Shown in pieces: positions 16,377 to 24,889 of a DNA stretch of 32,220 nucleotides. The position numbers were made by a program, and so were the translations under genes. The notes under the pieces are model-generated. The model saw nothing but the letters and a program-made list of their open reading frames with translations, was not told the DNA's origin and made no database searches. Position 1 is the first letter of the stretch, and each line of letters begins with the position of its first letter. Origin of the DNA: DATBLE01 sp046735055 (GTDB lineage: Bacteria > Actinomycetota > Thermoleophilia > Gaiellales > Gaiellaceae). The stretch is from NCBI GenBank assembly GCA_046735055.1, contig JBKPSO010000253.1, positions 1 through 32,220 of the forward strand, in the 5' to 3' direction.

Positions 16377-17435
16377 TCAGGGTAGGCGCGGCGCGACGAG
16401 TGCCGAGAACACGGCGGCGGCGACGAGCAGGATCGCCGCCAGGGCGAGCAACCAGTACGTCACCTCCGTCTTCCCGGGCTCGCGAGCGACAATCGAGCCG
16501 AGGTTCTCGTAGGCAGCGGAGAGCGCCTTCGCCGAGCGGGCTTCGAAGAACTTCCCGCCGGTCGTCTGTGCGATCTGCCGCAGCGTGACCGGGTCGGGCG
16601 GCACGGGGATCCGGCGTCCGAAACCGCCGCCGCCGAAGCCTCCGCCGCCGGGGAAGACGCCTCCGCCGCCTGGAACGCCACCGCCCCCGAAACCGCGGTC
16701 GAGCATGCCGTTCGGCGTGCCGAGGGCGATCGTGAAGACGGGGATCCCGGCCTGGCGCGCCCGCTGGGCGCCTTCGAGCGGTTGGAGGAGTCCGCGCGTT
16801 TGATGACCGTCCGAGAGGAAGAGAATCGACACCGGGCTCTTCGGCCGTGCGGCAACAGTGGTGTAGGCGATCGTCTGGGCGCCCTGCGGAGGCGGCGGCT
16901 TGACGAGCTCGACCGCGGCCGCCAGCGCGTCTCCGATCGCCGTGCCCCCGAACCCGGAGAAGAAGTCCAACGTGTCGAGCGCCTCGCGGACGAGCCTGCG
17001 GTCGGTCGTCGGCGGGGCGGCGACCTGCGGATCGCCGGCGAAGGCGATCAGCGCCACCTTGACCTGGCGCGGGACGCGGTCGAGGAACCTGCGCACGGCC
17101 GCCTGGGCGGCACCGAGCCGAGTCGGCTTCACGTCCCTGGCCTGCATCGAGCCGGATACGTCGAGAACGAGGACGACGGTCGCCTGATCGGACGGAACGA
17201 GTGTGCTCCGGTGCGGCCGGGCGAGCGCGATACAGAGCGCGGAGACTGCGAGCAGCGCCAGAGCCGGAGGCACATACCGGCGGATCGCCCGCCCGCGAGA
17301 AACGGCGATCAGCAGGTCCACGTTCGGGAAGGTCATCGCGTAGCGGGGCGGGCGCCGCTCCAGGAAGAGGTAGGCCGCCGCCAGCAGCGGCAGCGCCAGC
17401 AGGGTCAGCAGAAGGAGGGGGTGCCCGAAGCTCAT
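16377..17435 (-). CDS. VWA-domain membrane protein (BatA-like) with Gly-rich insert
   Basis: A 352-aa protein: two N-terminal TM helices (~5-26 and 55-72), a periplasmic/extracellular von Willebrand A domain with the metal-ion-adhesion motif DVSGS (Asp92) and a C-terminal TM helix (~325-347). This is the BatA/BatB arrangement that accompanies MoxR ATPases. Residues 248-273 form a Gly-rich stretch with four GGGG runs, absent from the sister VWA protein upstream. It is the last gene of the operon; its ATG overlaps the previous stop by 4 nt. VWA domains bind protein partners via a divalent cation; partners here are unknown. Confidence 0.92.
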   Translation of the reverse strand: MSFGHPLLLLTLLALPLLAAAYLFLERRPPRYAMTFPNVDLLIAVSRGRAIRRYVPPALALLAVSALCIALARPHRSTLVPSDQATVVLVLDVSGSMQARDVKPTRLGAAQAAVRRFLDRVPRQVKVALIAFAGDPQVAAPPTTDRRLVREALDTLDFFSGFGGTAIGDALAAAVELVKPPPPQGAQTIAYTTVAARPKSPVSILFLSDGHQTRGLLQPLEGAQRARQAGIPVFTIALGTPNGMLDRGFGGGGVPGGGGVFPGGGGFGGGGFGRRIPVPPDPVTLRQIAQTTGGKFFEARSAKALSAAYENLGSIVAREPGKTEVTYWLLALAAILLVAAAVFSALVAPRLP

Positions 17436-18124
17436 CTCCCACCTGCGCAGACAGCGCCAAGCTGGACGATCGCCCGTCCTCGCCGGGCGCGCGCGAATGC
17501 GATCGCCGCCTTCCCTTCAACGCTGGCGTTCACGGACAGGCTGGCGACGAGCGCCGGCGGCGGCGGGGCGGAAGTGGCGAAGGCTCGGCTTGCGTACCAG
17601 TCGACCAACCGCTCGTTCGCCCGGCAGGAGGCGACGATTCGCTTCGTGCCGATGACCCTCGCGGTGACCACGCGGCGCATCGTCGGCGTCCCCGGAGGGG
17701 TGACCGCATCGATGCCGGTCGGCGTGCGCCGACCGCCGCCGCTGGCGGGAATGCAGCCGATGTGCGGACGGAAGGTGGGGGGCCGAGCCGAGGTGCCGGT
17801 GTAGGTCGCGACGAACACGATCGTCCGCGAGGTTGTCACGCCCGGAGAGACGGGACTGCCGGAGGCTCCGAGAAACGCGAGCTCGATCGCCTTGTCGGCG
17901 AGCTCGGCGTCCGTGCCGCCGACCGCGAATCCGCGCGGGCAGGAGAGCTGGTACTTCGCCTCGGGACGCGGAACTGCCGGCGCCGTGGGCACGACCACCC
18001 ACGGACCGGCAACCGCGACGCAGGGGTTCAGCCCCCGGCATTCGTTCGTCGCGCGCGCGGGCGCAGCAACCGTCAGCGCCGTCGCCGCGAGCCCACCGGT
18101 CAGCACGAGCCGTCGGACGTTCAC
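17432..18124 (-). CDS. Secreted six-cysteine protein of unknown function
   Basis: A 230-aa product with a clear signal peptide (MNVRRLVLTGGLAATALTVAAPARA, predicted cleavage after ARA near residue 25) and no other TM segment. The mature part has six cysteines (in NEC, NPC, LSC, IGC, ASC and AVC), enough for three disulfides, and two loosely similar blocks around SCPRGFAVGGTDAE and SCRANERLVDW. I do not know the family. It sits between two VWA genes, overlapping both by 4 nt (GTGA at its start, ATGA at its end), so it is translated with them and may be an extracytoplasmic partner or substrate of the VWA proteins. That role is inference. Confidence 0.8.
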   Translation of the reverse strand: MNVRRLVLTGGLAATALTVAAPARATNECRGLNPCVAVAGPWVVVPTAPAVPRPEAKYQLSCPRGFAVGGTDAELADKAIELAFLGASGSPVSPGVTTSRTIVFVATYTGTSARPPTFRPHIGCIPASGGGRRTPTGIDAVTPPGTPTMRRVVTARVIGTKRIVASCRANERLVDWYASRAFATSAPPPPALVASLSVNASVEGKAAIAFARARRGRAIVQLGAVCAGGR

Positions 18125-19083
18125 GCCACTCTCCTGAACCAGTACGCCGACAGCCCGGCGCCGGCGATCAGGAGCACGGCTGCACCGGCCGCGAAGAGGT
18201 CGGTGATCTCACGCGACTTCTTTCTATGGCCGAGCCTGGAGCCGAGGCCTTCGTACACCGACTTCAGCTCCTCGTCGGTTGCGGCGGTGAAGAATCGTCC
18301 GCCGGTCGTCCGCGCGATCATCTGCAACGTCTGCGGGCTCGGCGGAACGCGGATGGTCTCGACGTAGCCGCCCGGGAGGCGATGCTCGACCGTGCCGCCC
18401 GGCGTCCCCAGCGAGATCGTGTAGACGGGCACCTTCAGCCGGCGGGCCTGCCGGGCCGCCGCTGTGGGAGCTGTGCGGCCGCCGTCAGGCGCACCGTCGG
18501 AGATGAGCAGCACCGAGGTCGGTGGGGTGCTGCCGTCCTTTGCCCGCTGGCGGAGCCCGAGCCGGGCAGCCAGCAGCACTGCGTCGCCGATCGCCGTCCC
18601 CTCCTTGGGGCGGAGCGTCGCCAACGCCTGCTGGACGAGCTTACGATCTTCGGTCGGGGCAAGCGCGAGCTGTGCCCTGCTCGAGAAGGAGACGACCCCG
18701 ATGCGGAAGCGGCTCGGTACGAGGTCGACGAAGTGGCTCGCGGCAGCCTGGGCGGCCACCAGCCGGGTCGGCGTGATGTCCGTGGCGCCCATCGAGCGGG
18801 ACGTGTCCATCGCGAGCAGAACCGTGGCCTCTTCGCGCGGGACGCTGACGATCGCATGGGGCCTTGCGACGCCGACGATCAGCGCAGCGAGCGCAACGAC
18901 CAGGATCGCGACCGGCAGGTGCCGCTTTCGGCCCGGAGCACGGTCGACCAGGTTGGGAAGCAGGGCCGGCGTCGTCCAGCGCCCCGCAAAGCGGGTCCGC
19001 CTGCGGTCGCGGGCGACGTATGCGGCCACCAGCGCCGGGATCGCGAACAGCCACAGCAGCGTCCAGGGCGACCCGAACGTCAT
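18121..19083 (-). CDS. VWA-domain membrane protein (BatA/BatB-like)
   Basis: A 320-aa protein with the same layout as the downstream VWA gene: N-terminal TM helices (~6-24 and 56-73), a VWA domain with MIDAS motif DTSRS (Asp93) and a downstream SDG, and a C-terminal TM helix (~292-312). It is a paralogue of the 16377-17435 product. At the position of that protein's Gly-rich insert this one has a short VEHRLPGGYVE segment. It is third in the moxR operon and overlaps both neighbours by 4 nt. Confidence 0.92.
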   Translation of the reverse strand: MTFGSPWTLLWLFAIPALVAAYVARDRRRTRFAGRWTTPALLPNLVDRAPGRKRHLPVAILVVALAALIVGVARPHAIVSVPREEATVLLAMDTSRSMGATDITPTRLVAAQAAASHFVDLVPSRFRIGVVSFSSRAQLALAPTEDRKLVQQALATLRPKEGTAIGDAVLLAARLGLRQRAKDGSTPPTSVLLISDGAPDGGRTAPTAAARQARRLKVPVYTISLGTPGGTVEHRLPGGYVETIRVPPSPQTLQMIARTTGGRFFTAATDEELKSVYEGLGSRLGHRKKSREITDLFAAGAAVLLIAGAGLSAYWFRRVA

Positions 19084-20009
19084 CGGCCCCTCTTCAGGAA
19101 GGCAGCCAGGCTGCGCAGCCAGTCACCCGAGGTGGTGAGCACGGTATGGCGCACACCGACCGACGAGAGCGCCACAGCGAGCTCACGGCGCTCGGTCTCG
19201 GCTGCCGCGGCGAAGTGGGCTCGAAGCCGCTCGCTGCGCGTGTCGACGCGCACGTGACGACCCGTCTCAGCGTCGATCAGCCAGAGCTCGCCGGCGTTGA
19301 CGAGCTGCTGCTCGCGCGGGTCGCGGATCTCGACGGCGACCACCTCGTGGCGGGCAGCGAGCTGGAGCATCGGCTTGTGCCAGTCGCGCGGGCCGCGGAA
19401 GTCGGAAACGACGACGACGAACGAGCGCTGCCGGGCCAGCGCGGCCGCGCGTCGCGCCGCCTCGCCGAGCGAGGTCGCGCCGATCCGTCCGGGCGCCTGA
19501 ACCGGCTCCTCCCGCAGTGTGGCCAGCAGACCGAGTAGGCCGATTCTGCCCTGGCGCACGGGCAGCCACCGCTCGGCGCCGTCACCGAACGTGAGCACGC
19601 CGAGCCGGTTGCCGCGCCGCGTCGACAGGTGGCCGACTGCGATCGCCACCCCCTCCGCGAGGTCGGCCTTTCGGCGGTCGGCGGTGCCGAAGAGCATCGA
19701 CGGCGACGTGTCGAGGACGAGCCAGGTGACGAGCACCCGCTCGGCCAGCTGAACCCGCACGTGCGGCTGGCCCGTGCGGGCGGTGACGGCCCAGTCGATC
19801 AGCCGGACGTCGTCGCCCGGCACGTACTGCCGGATCATCGCGAGCTCGGTGCCCGGCCCGAACGTCGACGAGCGGTAGTCGCCGGCGAGCAGGCCCTGGA
19901 CGCGGCGCCCGATCGTGACGTCGAGCGCTCGCAGGAAACTGTCCGGAATCGACCCCGGTCCAGGCCGGGCAGGCGACCGAACCGCTTCCGCTGCGTGCAG
20001 GGCGCTCAC
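19080..20009 (-). CDS. DUF58-domain protein of the MoxR operon
   Basis: A 309-aa protein carrying the DUF58 signature QYVPGDDVRLIDWAVTARTG at about residues 61-80, followed by a VWA-like region (VLDTSPSM, VVVSDFRGPRDW). DUF58 proteins are nearly always encoded next to MoxR ATPases and VWA proteins and are thought to take part in assembling or activating the complex. No TM helix is apparent, unlike some longer DUF58 proteins. The ATG overlaps the moxR stop by 4 nt and the stop overlaps the next gene likewise. The family call is sure; the molecular role is not established. Confidence 0.92.
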   Translation of the reverse strand: MSALHAAEAVRSPARPGPGSIPDSFLRALDVTIGRRVQGLLAGDYRSSTFGPGTELAMIRQYVPGDDVRLIDWAVTARTGQPHVRVQLAERVLVTWLVLDTSPSMLFGTADRRKADLAEGVAIAVGHLSTRRGNRLGVLTFGDGAERWLPVRQGRIGLLGLLATLREEPVQAPGRIGATSLGEAARRAAALARQRSFVVVVSDFRGPRDWHKPMLQLAARHEVVAVEIRDPREQQLVNAGELWLIDAETGRHVRVDTRSERLRAHFAAAAETERRELAVALSSVGVRHTVLTTSGDWLRSLAAFLKRGR

Positions 20010-21025
20010 GCCGCGCTCGTCTCCGGTAGATCGAGCTGCGGCACAGGCACGGCCGATCGGACGCGGTCGAGAATCGAGTCCGGAGTCACCTCCTCCGCCA
20101 GCGCCTGGTAGGACAGGACGAGCCGGTGACGGAGAGCGTCGCCGGCGAGCGCGAGCACGTCGTCGACGGTGACGAAATCCCGACCGTGGATCAGCGCCAG
20201 CGCCCGGGCGGCGACGATCAAGCTGATCGGGCCGCGCGGGCTCGCGCCGTAGGCGATGTACGAGGAGAGTTCGTCGAGCCCGTACGCCGCCGGGTTCCGA
20301 GTGGCGTCGGCGAGGCTGACCGCGTAGCCGATCAGTGCGGGGTCGGCATAGACGCTGTGCACGTCGCGCTGGAGCTGACGGAGCTGGTCCAGCGTGAGCA
20401 TCTCCCGCAGCTCAGGCGCGTAGTCGAGCTGGCGCTGCACGATCGTGAGCTCCTCGTCGCGCGTCGGATACCCGATCAGGATCTTCAGCATGAACCGGTC
20501 GACCTGCGCCTCGGGAAGCTGATACGTCCCTTCCGACTCGATCGGGTTTTGCGTCGCCATCACCAGGAAGGGGTCGGGAACCGGCGTCGTCTCGTGACCG
20601 ATCGTCACCTGCCGCTCCTGCATCACCTCGAGCAGCGCCGACTGGACCTTCGCCGGGGCGCGGTTGATCTCGTCCGCGAGTAGGAAGTTGCAGAACACGG
20701 GGCCGAACTCGGTCTCGAACTCGCCCTCGTTCGCCCGGTAGATGCGGGTGCCGACGAGGTCGGAAGGTACGAGGTCAGGCGTGAACTGGATGCGCTTGAA
20801 CGTGCCGCCGAGGACGGCGGCGGTTGTCTTGATCGTCAGCGTCTTCGCCAGCCCCGGCACACCCTCGATCAGCAGGTGGCCCTGAGCGAGCAGACAGACG
20901 AGGACGCGCTCGAGCATCGCATCCTGGCCGGCGATCACCCGCCGGACCTCGTACAGCGCCTGCTTCAGGCGCTCTCTCGTCTCTGCGGGGAGAGATGGGG
21001 AACGGTCGTCGGTGGACGCGGGCAC
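20006..21025 (-). CDS. MoxR-family AAA+ ATPase
   Basis: A 339-aa AAA+ ATPase with Walker A GVPGLAKT (55-62), Walker B FLLADEINRAP (Asp118/Glu119), a sensor-1 region at VMATQNPIE and the C-terminal lid. MoxR ATPases act as chaperones that mature or activate partner complexes, often with VWA proteins supplied by the same operon, as here. GTG 21025 has AAGGAGG (complement of 21032-21038) 6 nt upstream. First gene of a five-gene operon with 4-nt overlaps throughout. An 11-bp-period direct repeat lies 61-77 nt upstream of the start. Confidence 0.95.
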   Translation of the reverse strand: MPASTDDRSPSLPAETRERLKQALYEVRRVIAGQDAMLERVLVCLLAQGHLLIEGVPGLAKTLTIKTTAAVLGGTFKRIQFTPDLVPSDLVGTRIYRANEGEFETEFGPVFCNFLLADEINRAPAKVQSALLEVMQERQVTIGHETTPVPDPFLVMATQNPIESEGTYQLPEAQVDRFMLKILIGYPTRDEELTIVQRQLDYAPELREMLTLDQLRQLQRDVHSVYADPALIGYAVSLADATRNPAAYGLDELSSYIAYGASPRGPISLIVAARALALIHGRDFVTVDDVLALAGDALRHRLVLSYQALAEEVTPDSILDRVRSAVPVPQLDLPETSAA

Positions 21026-21085
21026 CTGAGGCCTCCTTGGTCGCGCGGATGGACGACAGAGCGACCAACACGAAAGCAGTTTTTC

Positions 21086-21102
21086 CTGAGCGTTGGGTGA
21101 GA
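21086..21102 (-). promoter_or_regulatory. Tandem half-sites upstream of moxR operon
   Basis: On the plus strand ctgagc (21086-21091) and gtgaga (21097-21102) are spaced exactly 11 bp apart, 61-77 nt before the moxR start. The same TGAG-N7-TGAG spacing occurs before the HtrA-type protease gene. One-turn direct repeats are the binding pattern of OmpR/PhoB-family regulators. Confidence 0.4.
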
Positions 21103-21125
21103 AGCTGCGCGCTGCCTAGGAGGTC

Positions 21126-22136
21126 TTACTGAGGTGGGCCGCTGGAGAGGCGAACACTCGCGCTCGACCGGTTGCCGAAGCGGTCGACCCAGGTGAGCCT
21201 GATCGTGTCGCCCGGCTTCTTGCGCAGGATCACCCGGGCGACCCCGGAGGGCGTGGACACTCTCTTCCCCTCGATGGTGATGATGATGTCGCCGGGGCCG
21301 AGCCCGGCCCTGTCGGCCGGCCCGCCGGGGACGACATTGTCGACGAGGGCGCCCGGAACGTAGCCGCCGCGGTAGTAGCCGGACGGGTGCACGGCGACGC
21401 CCAGAAACGCCGTGGGCCCGACGTGGATCTCCGCGGTTCCGCGCCCGCTGTCGATCTGCCTGGTGATCGAGAGAGCCCGGTTGATCGGGATCGCATAGCC
21501 CTCTCTACCGCTGGACAGGAACGCAAAGCCGGCAGAGGCCGCGCTGTTGATCCCGACCACGCGGCCCGTTCGATCGAGGAGCGGCCCGCCCGAGTCCCCG
21601 GGCTGCAGATCGGCGTTCGTCTGGATCAGCCCGGTCAGCTGCTGGGCGTTCCCCTGGCCGTCCTGGACAGTGATCGTCCGCGCGAGCGCGGTGATGGTGC
21701 CGCGCGTGGTGACGAGCGTGCGCGTTCCGCCGGCGTTCCCGACCGCGACGACCATCTGGCCACGCCGCAGACTGGTCGAGCTGCCGAGCAAGGCGGTCGC
21801 GAGACCGGAGGCTTGCCGCAGCTCGAGCACGGCGATATCGGCCGTGACGGAATAACCGAGCACCCGGGCCGTGTAGCGACGCCGAGTACGCGGGTCGAGG
21901 ACGCGGATGCGCGTCGCGCCGCGGATCACATGGTTGTTCGTCAAAACCCGGCCGTCCTGCCTCAACACGACTCCCGTGCCCGCCGCAGCCGCGTTCTGGT
22001 AGTCGAGTGAGGTCTCGATCACGACCACGCCCGTTGTCGGCTTGGTTGCGCCGACGCCGGCCGTGGCCGCAACCAGGGCAACCGCGATTGCGACGAACAC
22101 GGCCGAAGCGAGCAGCGTGCGTCGAAGCGGTCTCAT
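21126..22136 (-). CDS. HtrA/DegP-like membrane-anchored serine protease with PDZ domain
   Basis: A 336-aa S1C protease: N-terminal TM anchor (~7-28), trypsin-like domain with His69 in VLTNNHV, Asp100 in TADIAVLEL and Ser182 in PGDSGGP, and one C-terminal PDZ domain (~240-325; PGGPADRAGLGPGDIIITIEG). It should act outside the membrane on misfolded or damaged envelope proteins. I start at ATG 22136 because the anchor begins there; the longer open frame adds unconvincing residues through the promoter region. Tandem CTGAGA sites lie 26-42 nt upstream. It lies between cysS and the moxR operon, same strand, separated from each by 100-146 bp. Confidence 0.9.
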   Translation of the reverse strand: MRPLRRTLLASAVFVAIAVALVAATAGVGATKPTTGVVVIETSLDYQNAAAAGTGVVLRQDGRVLTNNHVIRGATRIRVLDPRTRRRYTARVLGYSVTADIAVLELRQASGLATALLGSSTSLRRGQMVVAVGNAGGTRTLVTTRGTITALARTITVQDGQGNAQQLTGLIQTNADLQPGDSGGPLLDRTGRVVGINSAASAGFAFLSSGREGYAIPINRALSITRQIDSGRGTAEIHVGPTAFLGVAVHPSGYYRGGYVPGALVDNVVPGGPADRAGLGPGDIIITIEGKRVSTPSGVARVILRKKPGDTIRLTWVDRFGNRSSASVRLSSGPPQ

Positions 22137-22161
22137 CCACGACACAGGATCGATTGTGCGG

Positions 22162-22178
22162 CTGAGAAACACCTGAGA
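22162..22178 (-). promoter_or_regulatory. Tandem CTGAGA sites upstream of the HtrA-like gene
   Basis: On the plus strand ctgaga occurs at 22162-22167 and 22173-22178, 11 bp apart (TCTCAG-N5-TCTCAG in the gene's direction), within 45 nt of the start codon. The geometry fits an OmpR/PhoB-family regulator. In mycobacteria the HtrA-like gene pepD is controlled by MprA, a member of that family. Confidence 0.5.
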
Positions 22179-22282
22179 GAAATACTGTGTCGGAAGGCGG
22201 TGCGGCGTCGTCGTCTTCTCTGCTGGCAACCGCTGACATCCGCTGCTCTCCGCTGTGCTCCGCTCGGATGGTGATCGCTGCG

Positions 22283-23773
22283 TTACGCCTGATCCTCATC
22301 CGGTAGGTCGACGGTCGCGGAGCGCACTTTCCAAACCGTCCCCTCCCGTGTGTCACGCAGTTCCACCCCGAGCAGATGGAGACTGTCGCGGATTCCGTCT
22401 GCAGCCGCGAAGTCTCCGCGCCGACGCGCGTCTTCGCGCTCGTCGATGAGTCGCTGTACTTCGTCCGCATCGAGCGCGAGTTCGGCTGCCGGCTTATCGA
22501 GATCATCCGGGGTTAGGTCGAGCAGTCCTATCGCGAGCAAGAACTCAGAGGCGGAGACGAGGACTGCGAGGTCCTCGTCGGCAAGGTCCGGGTCGCGCGA
22601 GAATTGCGTTACGACGGCGAGCGCCTGCGCGGTGTTGAGGTCGCCCGAGACAGCTTGGTCGAGCTGAGCGAGGTACGTACGCCCGGCTCGATCGAGCTGT
22701 GCCGCTGCGTCTTCGTAGTTGCGCGGACGGCCGCCAAAGGGAACGCGCTCGCGGATGCGCTCGAGCAGGCGCCTCTGGCCGATACGTGCTCCCTCGAGGC
22801 CGTCCCAGGTGAACTCGGTCTGGCTGCGATAGTGGGAGCCGAGTAGGAGGTAGCGGTAGGCGAGCGCGTGGACGCCCTGCTCCTCGAGATCGGAGAGACG
22901 AAGCGTGTTGCCCTTCGACTTGGAGATCTTCGCGTCCCGCAGATTGATGAATTCGTTGTGCAGCCAGTACGGCACCCACGGTCCGCCGAGGCAGGCCTCG
23001 CTCTGTGCGATCTCGTTCGTGTGATGGACGGGGATGTGGTCGACGCCGCCGGTGTGCACGTCGAAGCGTTCGCCGAGGTACTTCATGCTCATCACCGAGC
23101 ACTCGAGATGCCAACCGGGCGCGCCCTTTCCCCAGGGTGAGTCCCACTCCATGAGGCGCTGGGCGTCTTGCGGGGAAGCGCGCCAGAGCGCGAAGTCGGT
23201 CGGATTGCGCTTGCCGGGAGTGGGAACGACACGCGCCCCCTCTTGGAGCCCCTCGACATCGAGCCGGGCGAGCTTCCCGTAGTCCTGCACCCTTGCCGTG
23301 TCGAAGTAGAGCCCACTTTCGAGCTCGTAGGCGTAGCCCTTCTCTTCGAGCAGGCGCGCGAACGCGATCATCTCCTCGATGTGGTCGGTCGCTCTCGCCC
23401 AGACCGAGGGCGACCGGACGCGGAGCTCCGCGAGGTCGTGCAGGAAGATGTCGGTGTAGTGGGCGGCGATGTCCCAGACCGAGCGGCCCTCTCGCCGCGC
23501 CGCGAGCTCTAGCTTGTCCTCGCCCTCGTCCATGTCTGACGTCAGGTGGCCGACGTCGGTGATGTTGACGACGTGAGTGACCTCGTAGCCCTTCCACTCG
23601 AGCACGCGTCGCAGCGTGTCCGCGAACACGTAGGCGCGCAGGTTGCCGATGTGCTGATACGCGTAAACCGTCGGTCCGCACGTGTAGACACGCACCTTCG
23701 CCGGCTCGAGCGGCACGAAATTCTGAAGCTCTCGGCCTAGCGTGTTGAACAGTCGCAGCGGCGCGCCAACCAT
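22283..23773 (-). CDS. cysS: Cysteinyl-tRNA synthetase
   Basis: A 496-aa class I synthetase that charges tRNA-Cys in the cytoplasm. It shows CGPTVYAYQHIGNLRAYVFAD (zinc Cys plus the HIGH-type motif, here HIGN as in most CysRS), the zinc-binding region GWHLECSVMS and HHTNEIAQSEA, the KMSKS-type motif KISKSKG, and a C-terminal anticodon-binding domain. I use ATG 23773 (MVGAPLRLFNTL) because family homology starts at LRLFNT. ATG 23782 and TTG 23800 are in frame upstream and no strong ribosome site decides. The nuclease gene upstream (ends 23875) is in the same direction and probably co-transcribed. Complete. Confidence 0.96.
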   Translation of the reverse strand: MVGAPLRLFNTLGRELQNFVPLEPAKVRVYTCGPTVYAYQHIGNLRAYVFADTLRRVLEWKGYEVTHVVNITDVGHLTSDMDEGEDKLELAARREGRSVWDIAAHYTDIFLHDLAELRVRSPSVWARATDHIEEMIAFARLLEEKGYAYELESGLYFDTARVQDYGKLARLDVEGLQEGARVVPTPGKRNPTDFALWRASPQDAQRLMEWDSPWGKGAPGWHLECSVMSMKYLGERFDVHTGGVDHIPVHHTNEIAQSEACLGGPWVPYWLHNEFINLRDAKISKSKGNTLRLSDLEEQGVHALAYRYLLLGSHYRSQTEFTWDGLEGARIGQRRLLERIRERVPFGGRPRNYEDAAAQLDRAGRTYLAQLDQAVSGDLNTAQALAVVTQFSRDPDLADEDLAVLVSASEFLLAIGLLDLTPDDLDKPAAELALDADEVQRLIDEREDARRRGDFAAADGIRDSLHLLGVELRDTREGTVWKVRSATVDLPDEDQA

Positions 23774-23874
23774 GGGCCGCATTTTCGCCGCGGTCGCCAA
23801 GGCGTGACGAGCAAGAAAAGCAGCCGAGCCGCACGGGCGTGCGCACAGGCCTCCTTGGCGGAATCAGGCGGGGA

Positions 23875-24555
23875 TCAGCGGTCGCCGGCGGACGCAAACG
23901 TCGTCCGGCGAAGGTGGAACGTTTCCTCGAGAGCGCGAGCGCGCAGAGGGCCGATGCCCGTGACGGTGAGCCACTCGGCTGGATCGGCGTTGACGATCGC
24001 CGCGACACTGCCGAAATGCTCGAGCAGCGCGCGCGCTGAGGTGGTCGAGATCCCGGGCACGGAAGCGAGGAGCGCCTCAGCGGTCTCGTCGCCCGGCTTC
24101 GGCCGCGGCCGCTGCGCGTACGCGGGCCGCTCGGCGGCCGGTTCGAGCTCCTGGCAGCGGACGGCGAGGCGGTGGATCCAGAGCGCCGAATCGCGCTGGT
24201 AGCCGCTGCGCAGGAGCGCGATGCCCTGGTCGATCACCGCCAAGCAGACGCCGCGGACGGCATTGTGGTGGAGCGGGCCGCGGTCGATGTCCGTCCCTTC
24301 GACGAGCAGGTATGGAAATGCGCAGGCGCCGCGCAGCTTGCCGAGCTGCGGCCACAGCCGTCCCTTGAGCACGGCTCCGTGGAGGTCCAGCACGCGCTTG
24401 CGCTCAACGAGCGTGTCGACGCCGACCGCGTAGTCACCGGCTGGGAGCGGCGCGAACTCGACCTCGGCGCCGAGCTCGATGAGCGTTTCCGCAATTCCGC
24501 TCTGACGCTCATGGACATCGACGACGATCTTGACCGGCGGCTTTGCTCTGGCCAC
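23875..24555 (-). CDS. ERCC4/XPF-type nuclease with C-terminal helix-hairpin-helix pair
   Basis: A 226-aa protein with an ERCC4 nuclease core (~8-140). The ERKxxxD catalytic signature is present as ERKRVLD (Glu51-Asp57), and the acidic GDY (Asp41) precedes it. A tandem helix-hairpin-helix DNA-binding domain follows (~160-215; SVPGISTTSARALLEHF and VTGIGPLRARALEETF). XPF/Mus81/Hef nucleases cut branched or flap DNA, usually as dimers through the HhH pair. This is a compact form without a helicase domain. ATG 24555; no gene directly upstream on this strand apart from a recombinase remnant. Precise substrate unknown. Confidence 0.88.
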   Translation of the reverse strand: MARAKPPVKIVVDVHERQSGIAETLIELGAEVEFAPLPAGDYAVGVDTLVERKRVLDLHGAVLKGRLWPQLGKLRGACAFPYLLVEGTDIDRGPLHHNAVRGVCLAVIDQGIALLRSGYQRDSALWIHRLAVRCQELEPAAERPAYAQRPRPKPGDETAEALLASVPGISTTSARALLEHFGSVAAIVNADPAEWLTVTGIGPLRARALEETFHLRRTTFASAGDR

Positions 24556-24582
24556 GGGCGGATTGTCGCGCTCGCCGGCGGA

Positions 24583-24780
24583 CTACGCAGTGGTAGAGCG
24601 GATGAGGACGGCGCGGACTGTGGACGGCCACCGTTGGCGACCGCCGTGTGCAGTGGGGACGCCGTCCTCGTTGAGCTGGCGAGCGATGTCGGCGAGGCCG
24701 TGCCCGCGCGCGTAGGCGAGGCGGATCCGCTCGACGACGCGTCGCGGGAGCGATGGTGGCCGGCCGGCACTGCCGCGCTC
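24583..24780 (-). pseudogene. Serine recombinase C-terminal remnant
   Basis: An open stretch of 65 codons ending at TAG (24583-24585) reads ERGSAGRPPSLPRRVVERIR, then LAYARGHGLADIARQLN, then EDGVPTAHGG and WPSTVRAVL. This is the hinge and DNA-binding tail of a resolvase/invertase serine recombinase. No start codon and no catalytic domain (with its nucleophilic Ser) is present. Just upstream on the same strand another frame with very high third-position GC ends at TGA 24779-24781; its identity is unclear. The remnant is only the end of a gene and cannot recombine DNA. Confidence 0.7.
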
Positions 24781-24889
24781 ACCGGGCTCGCGCGGCGATG
24801 ACGTTGGCGGAGGCGAGGACGGCTGCGAGCTCGAAGGCGAGCTGCGCCGAGTCGCTGCGGGGCGGGAGCTTGCGCGCGTCGCGGATCGC

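Noticed and set aside
17833..19257. 474-aa plus-strand open frame
   Set aside because: Antisense to the VWA genes, which carry clear motifs and signal or TM segments.
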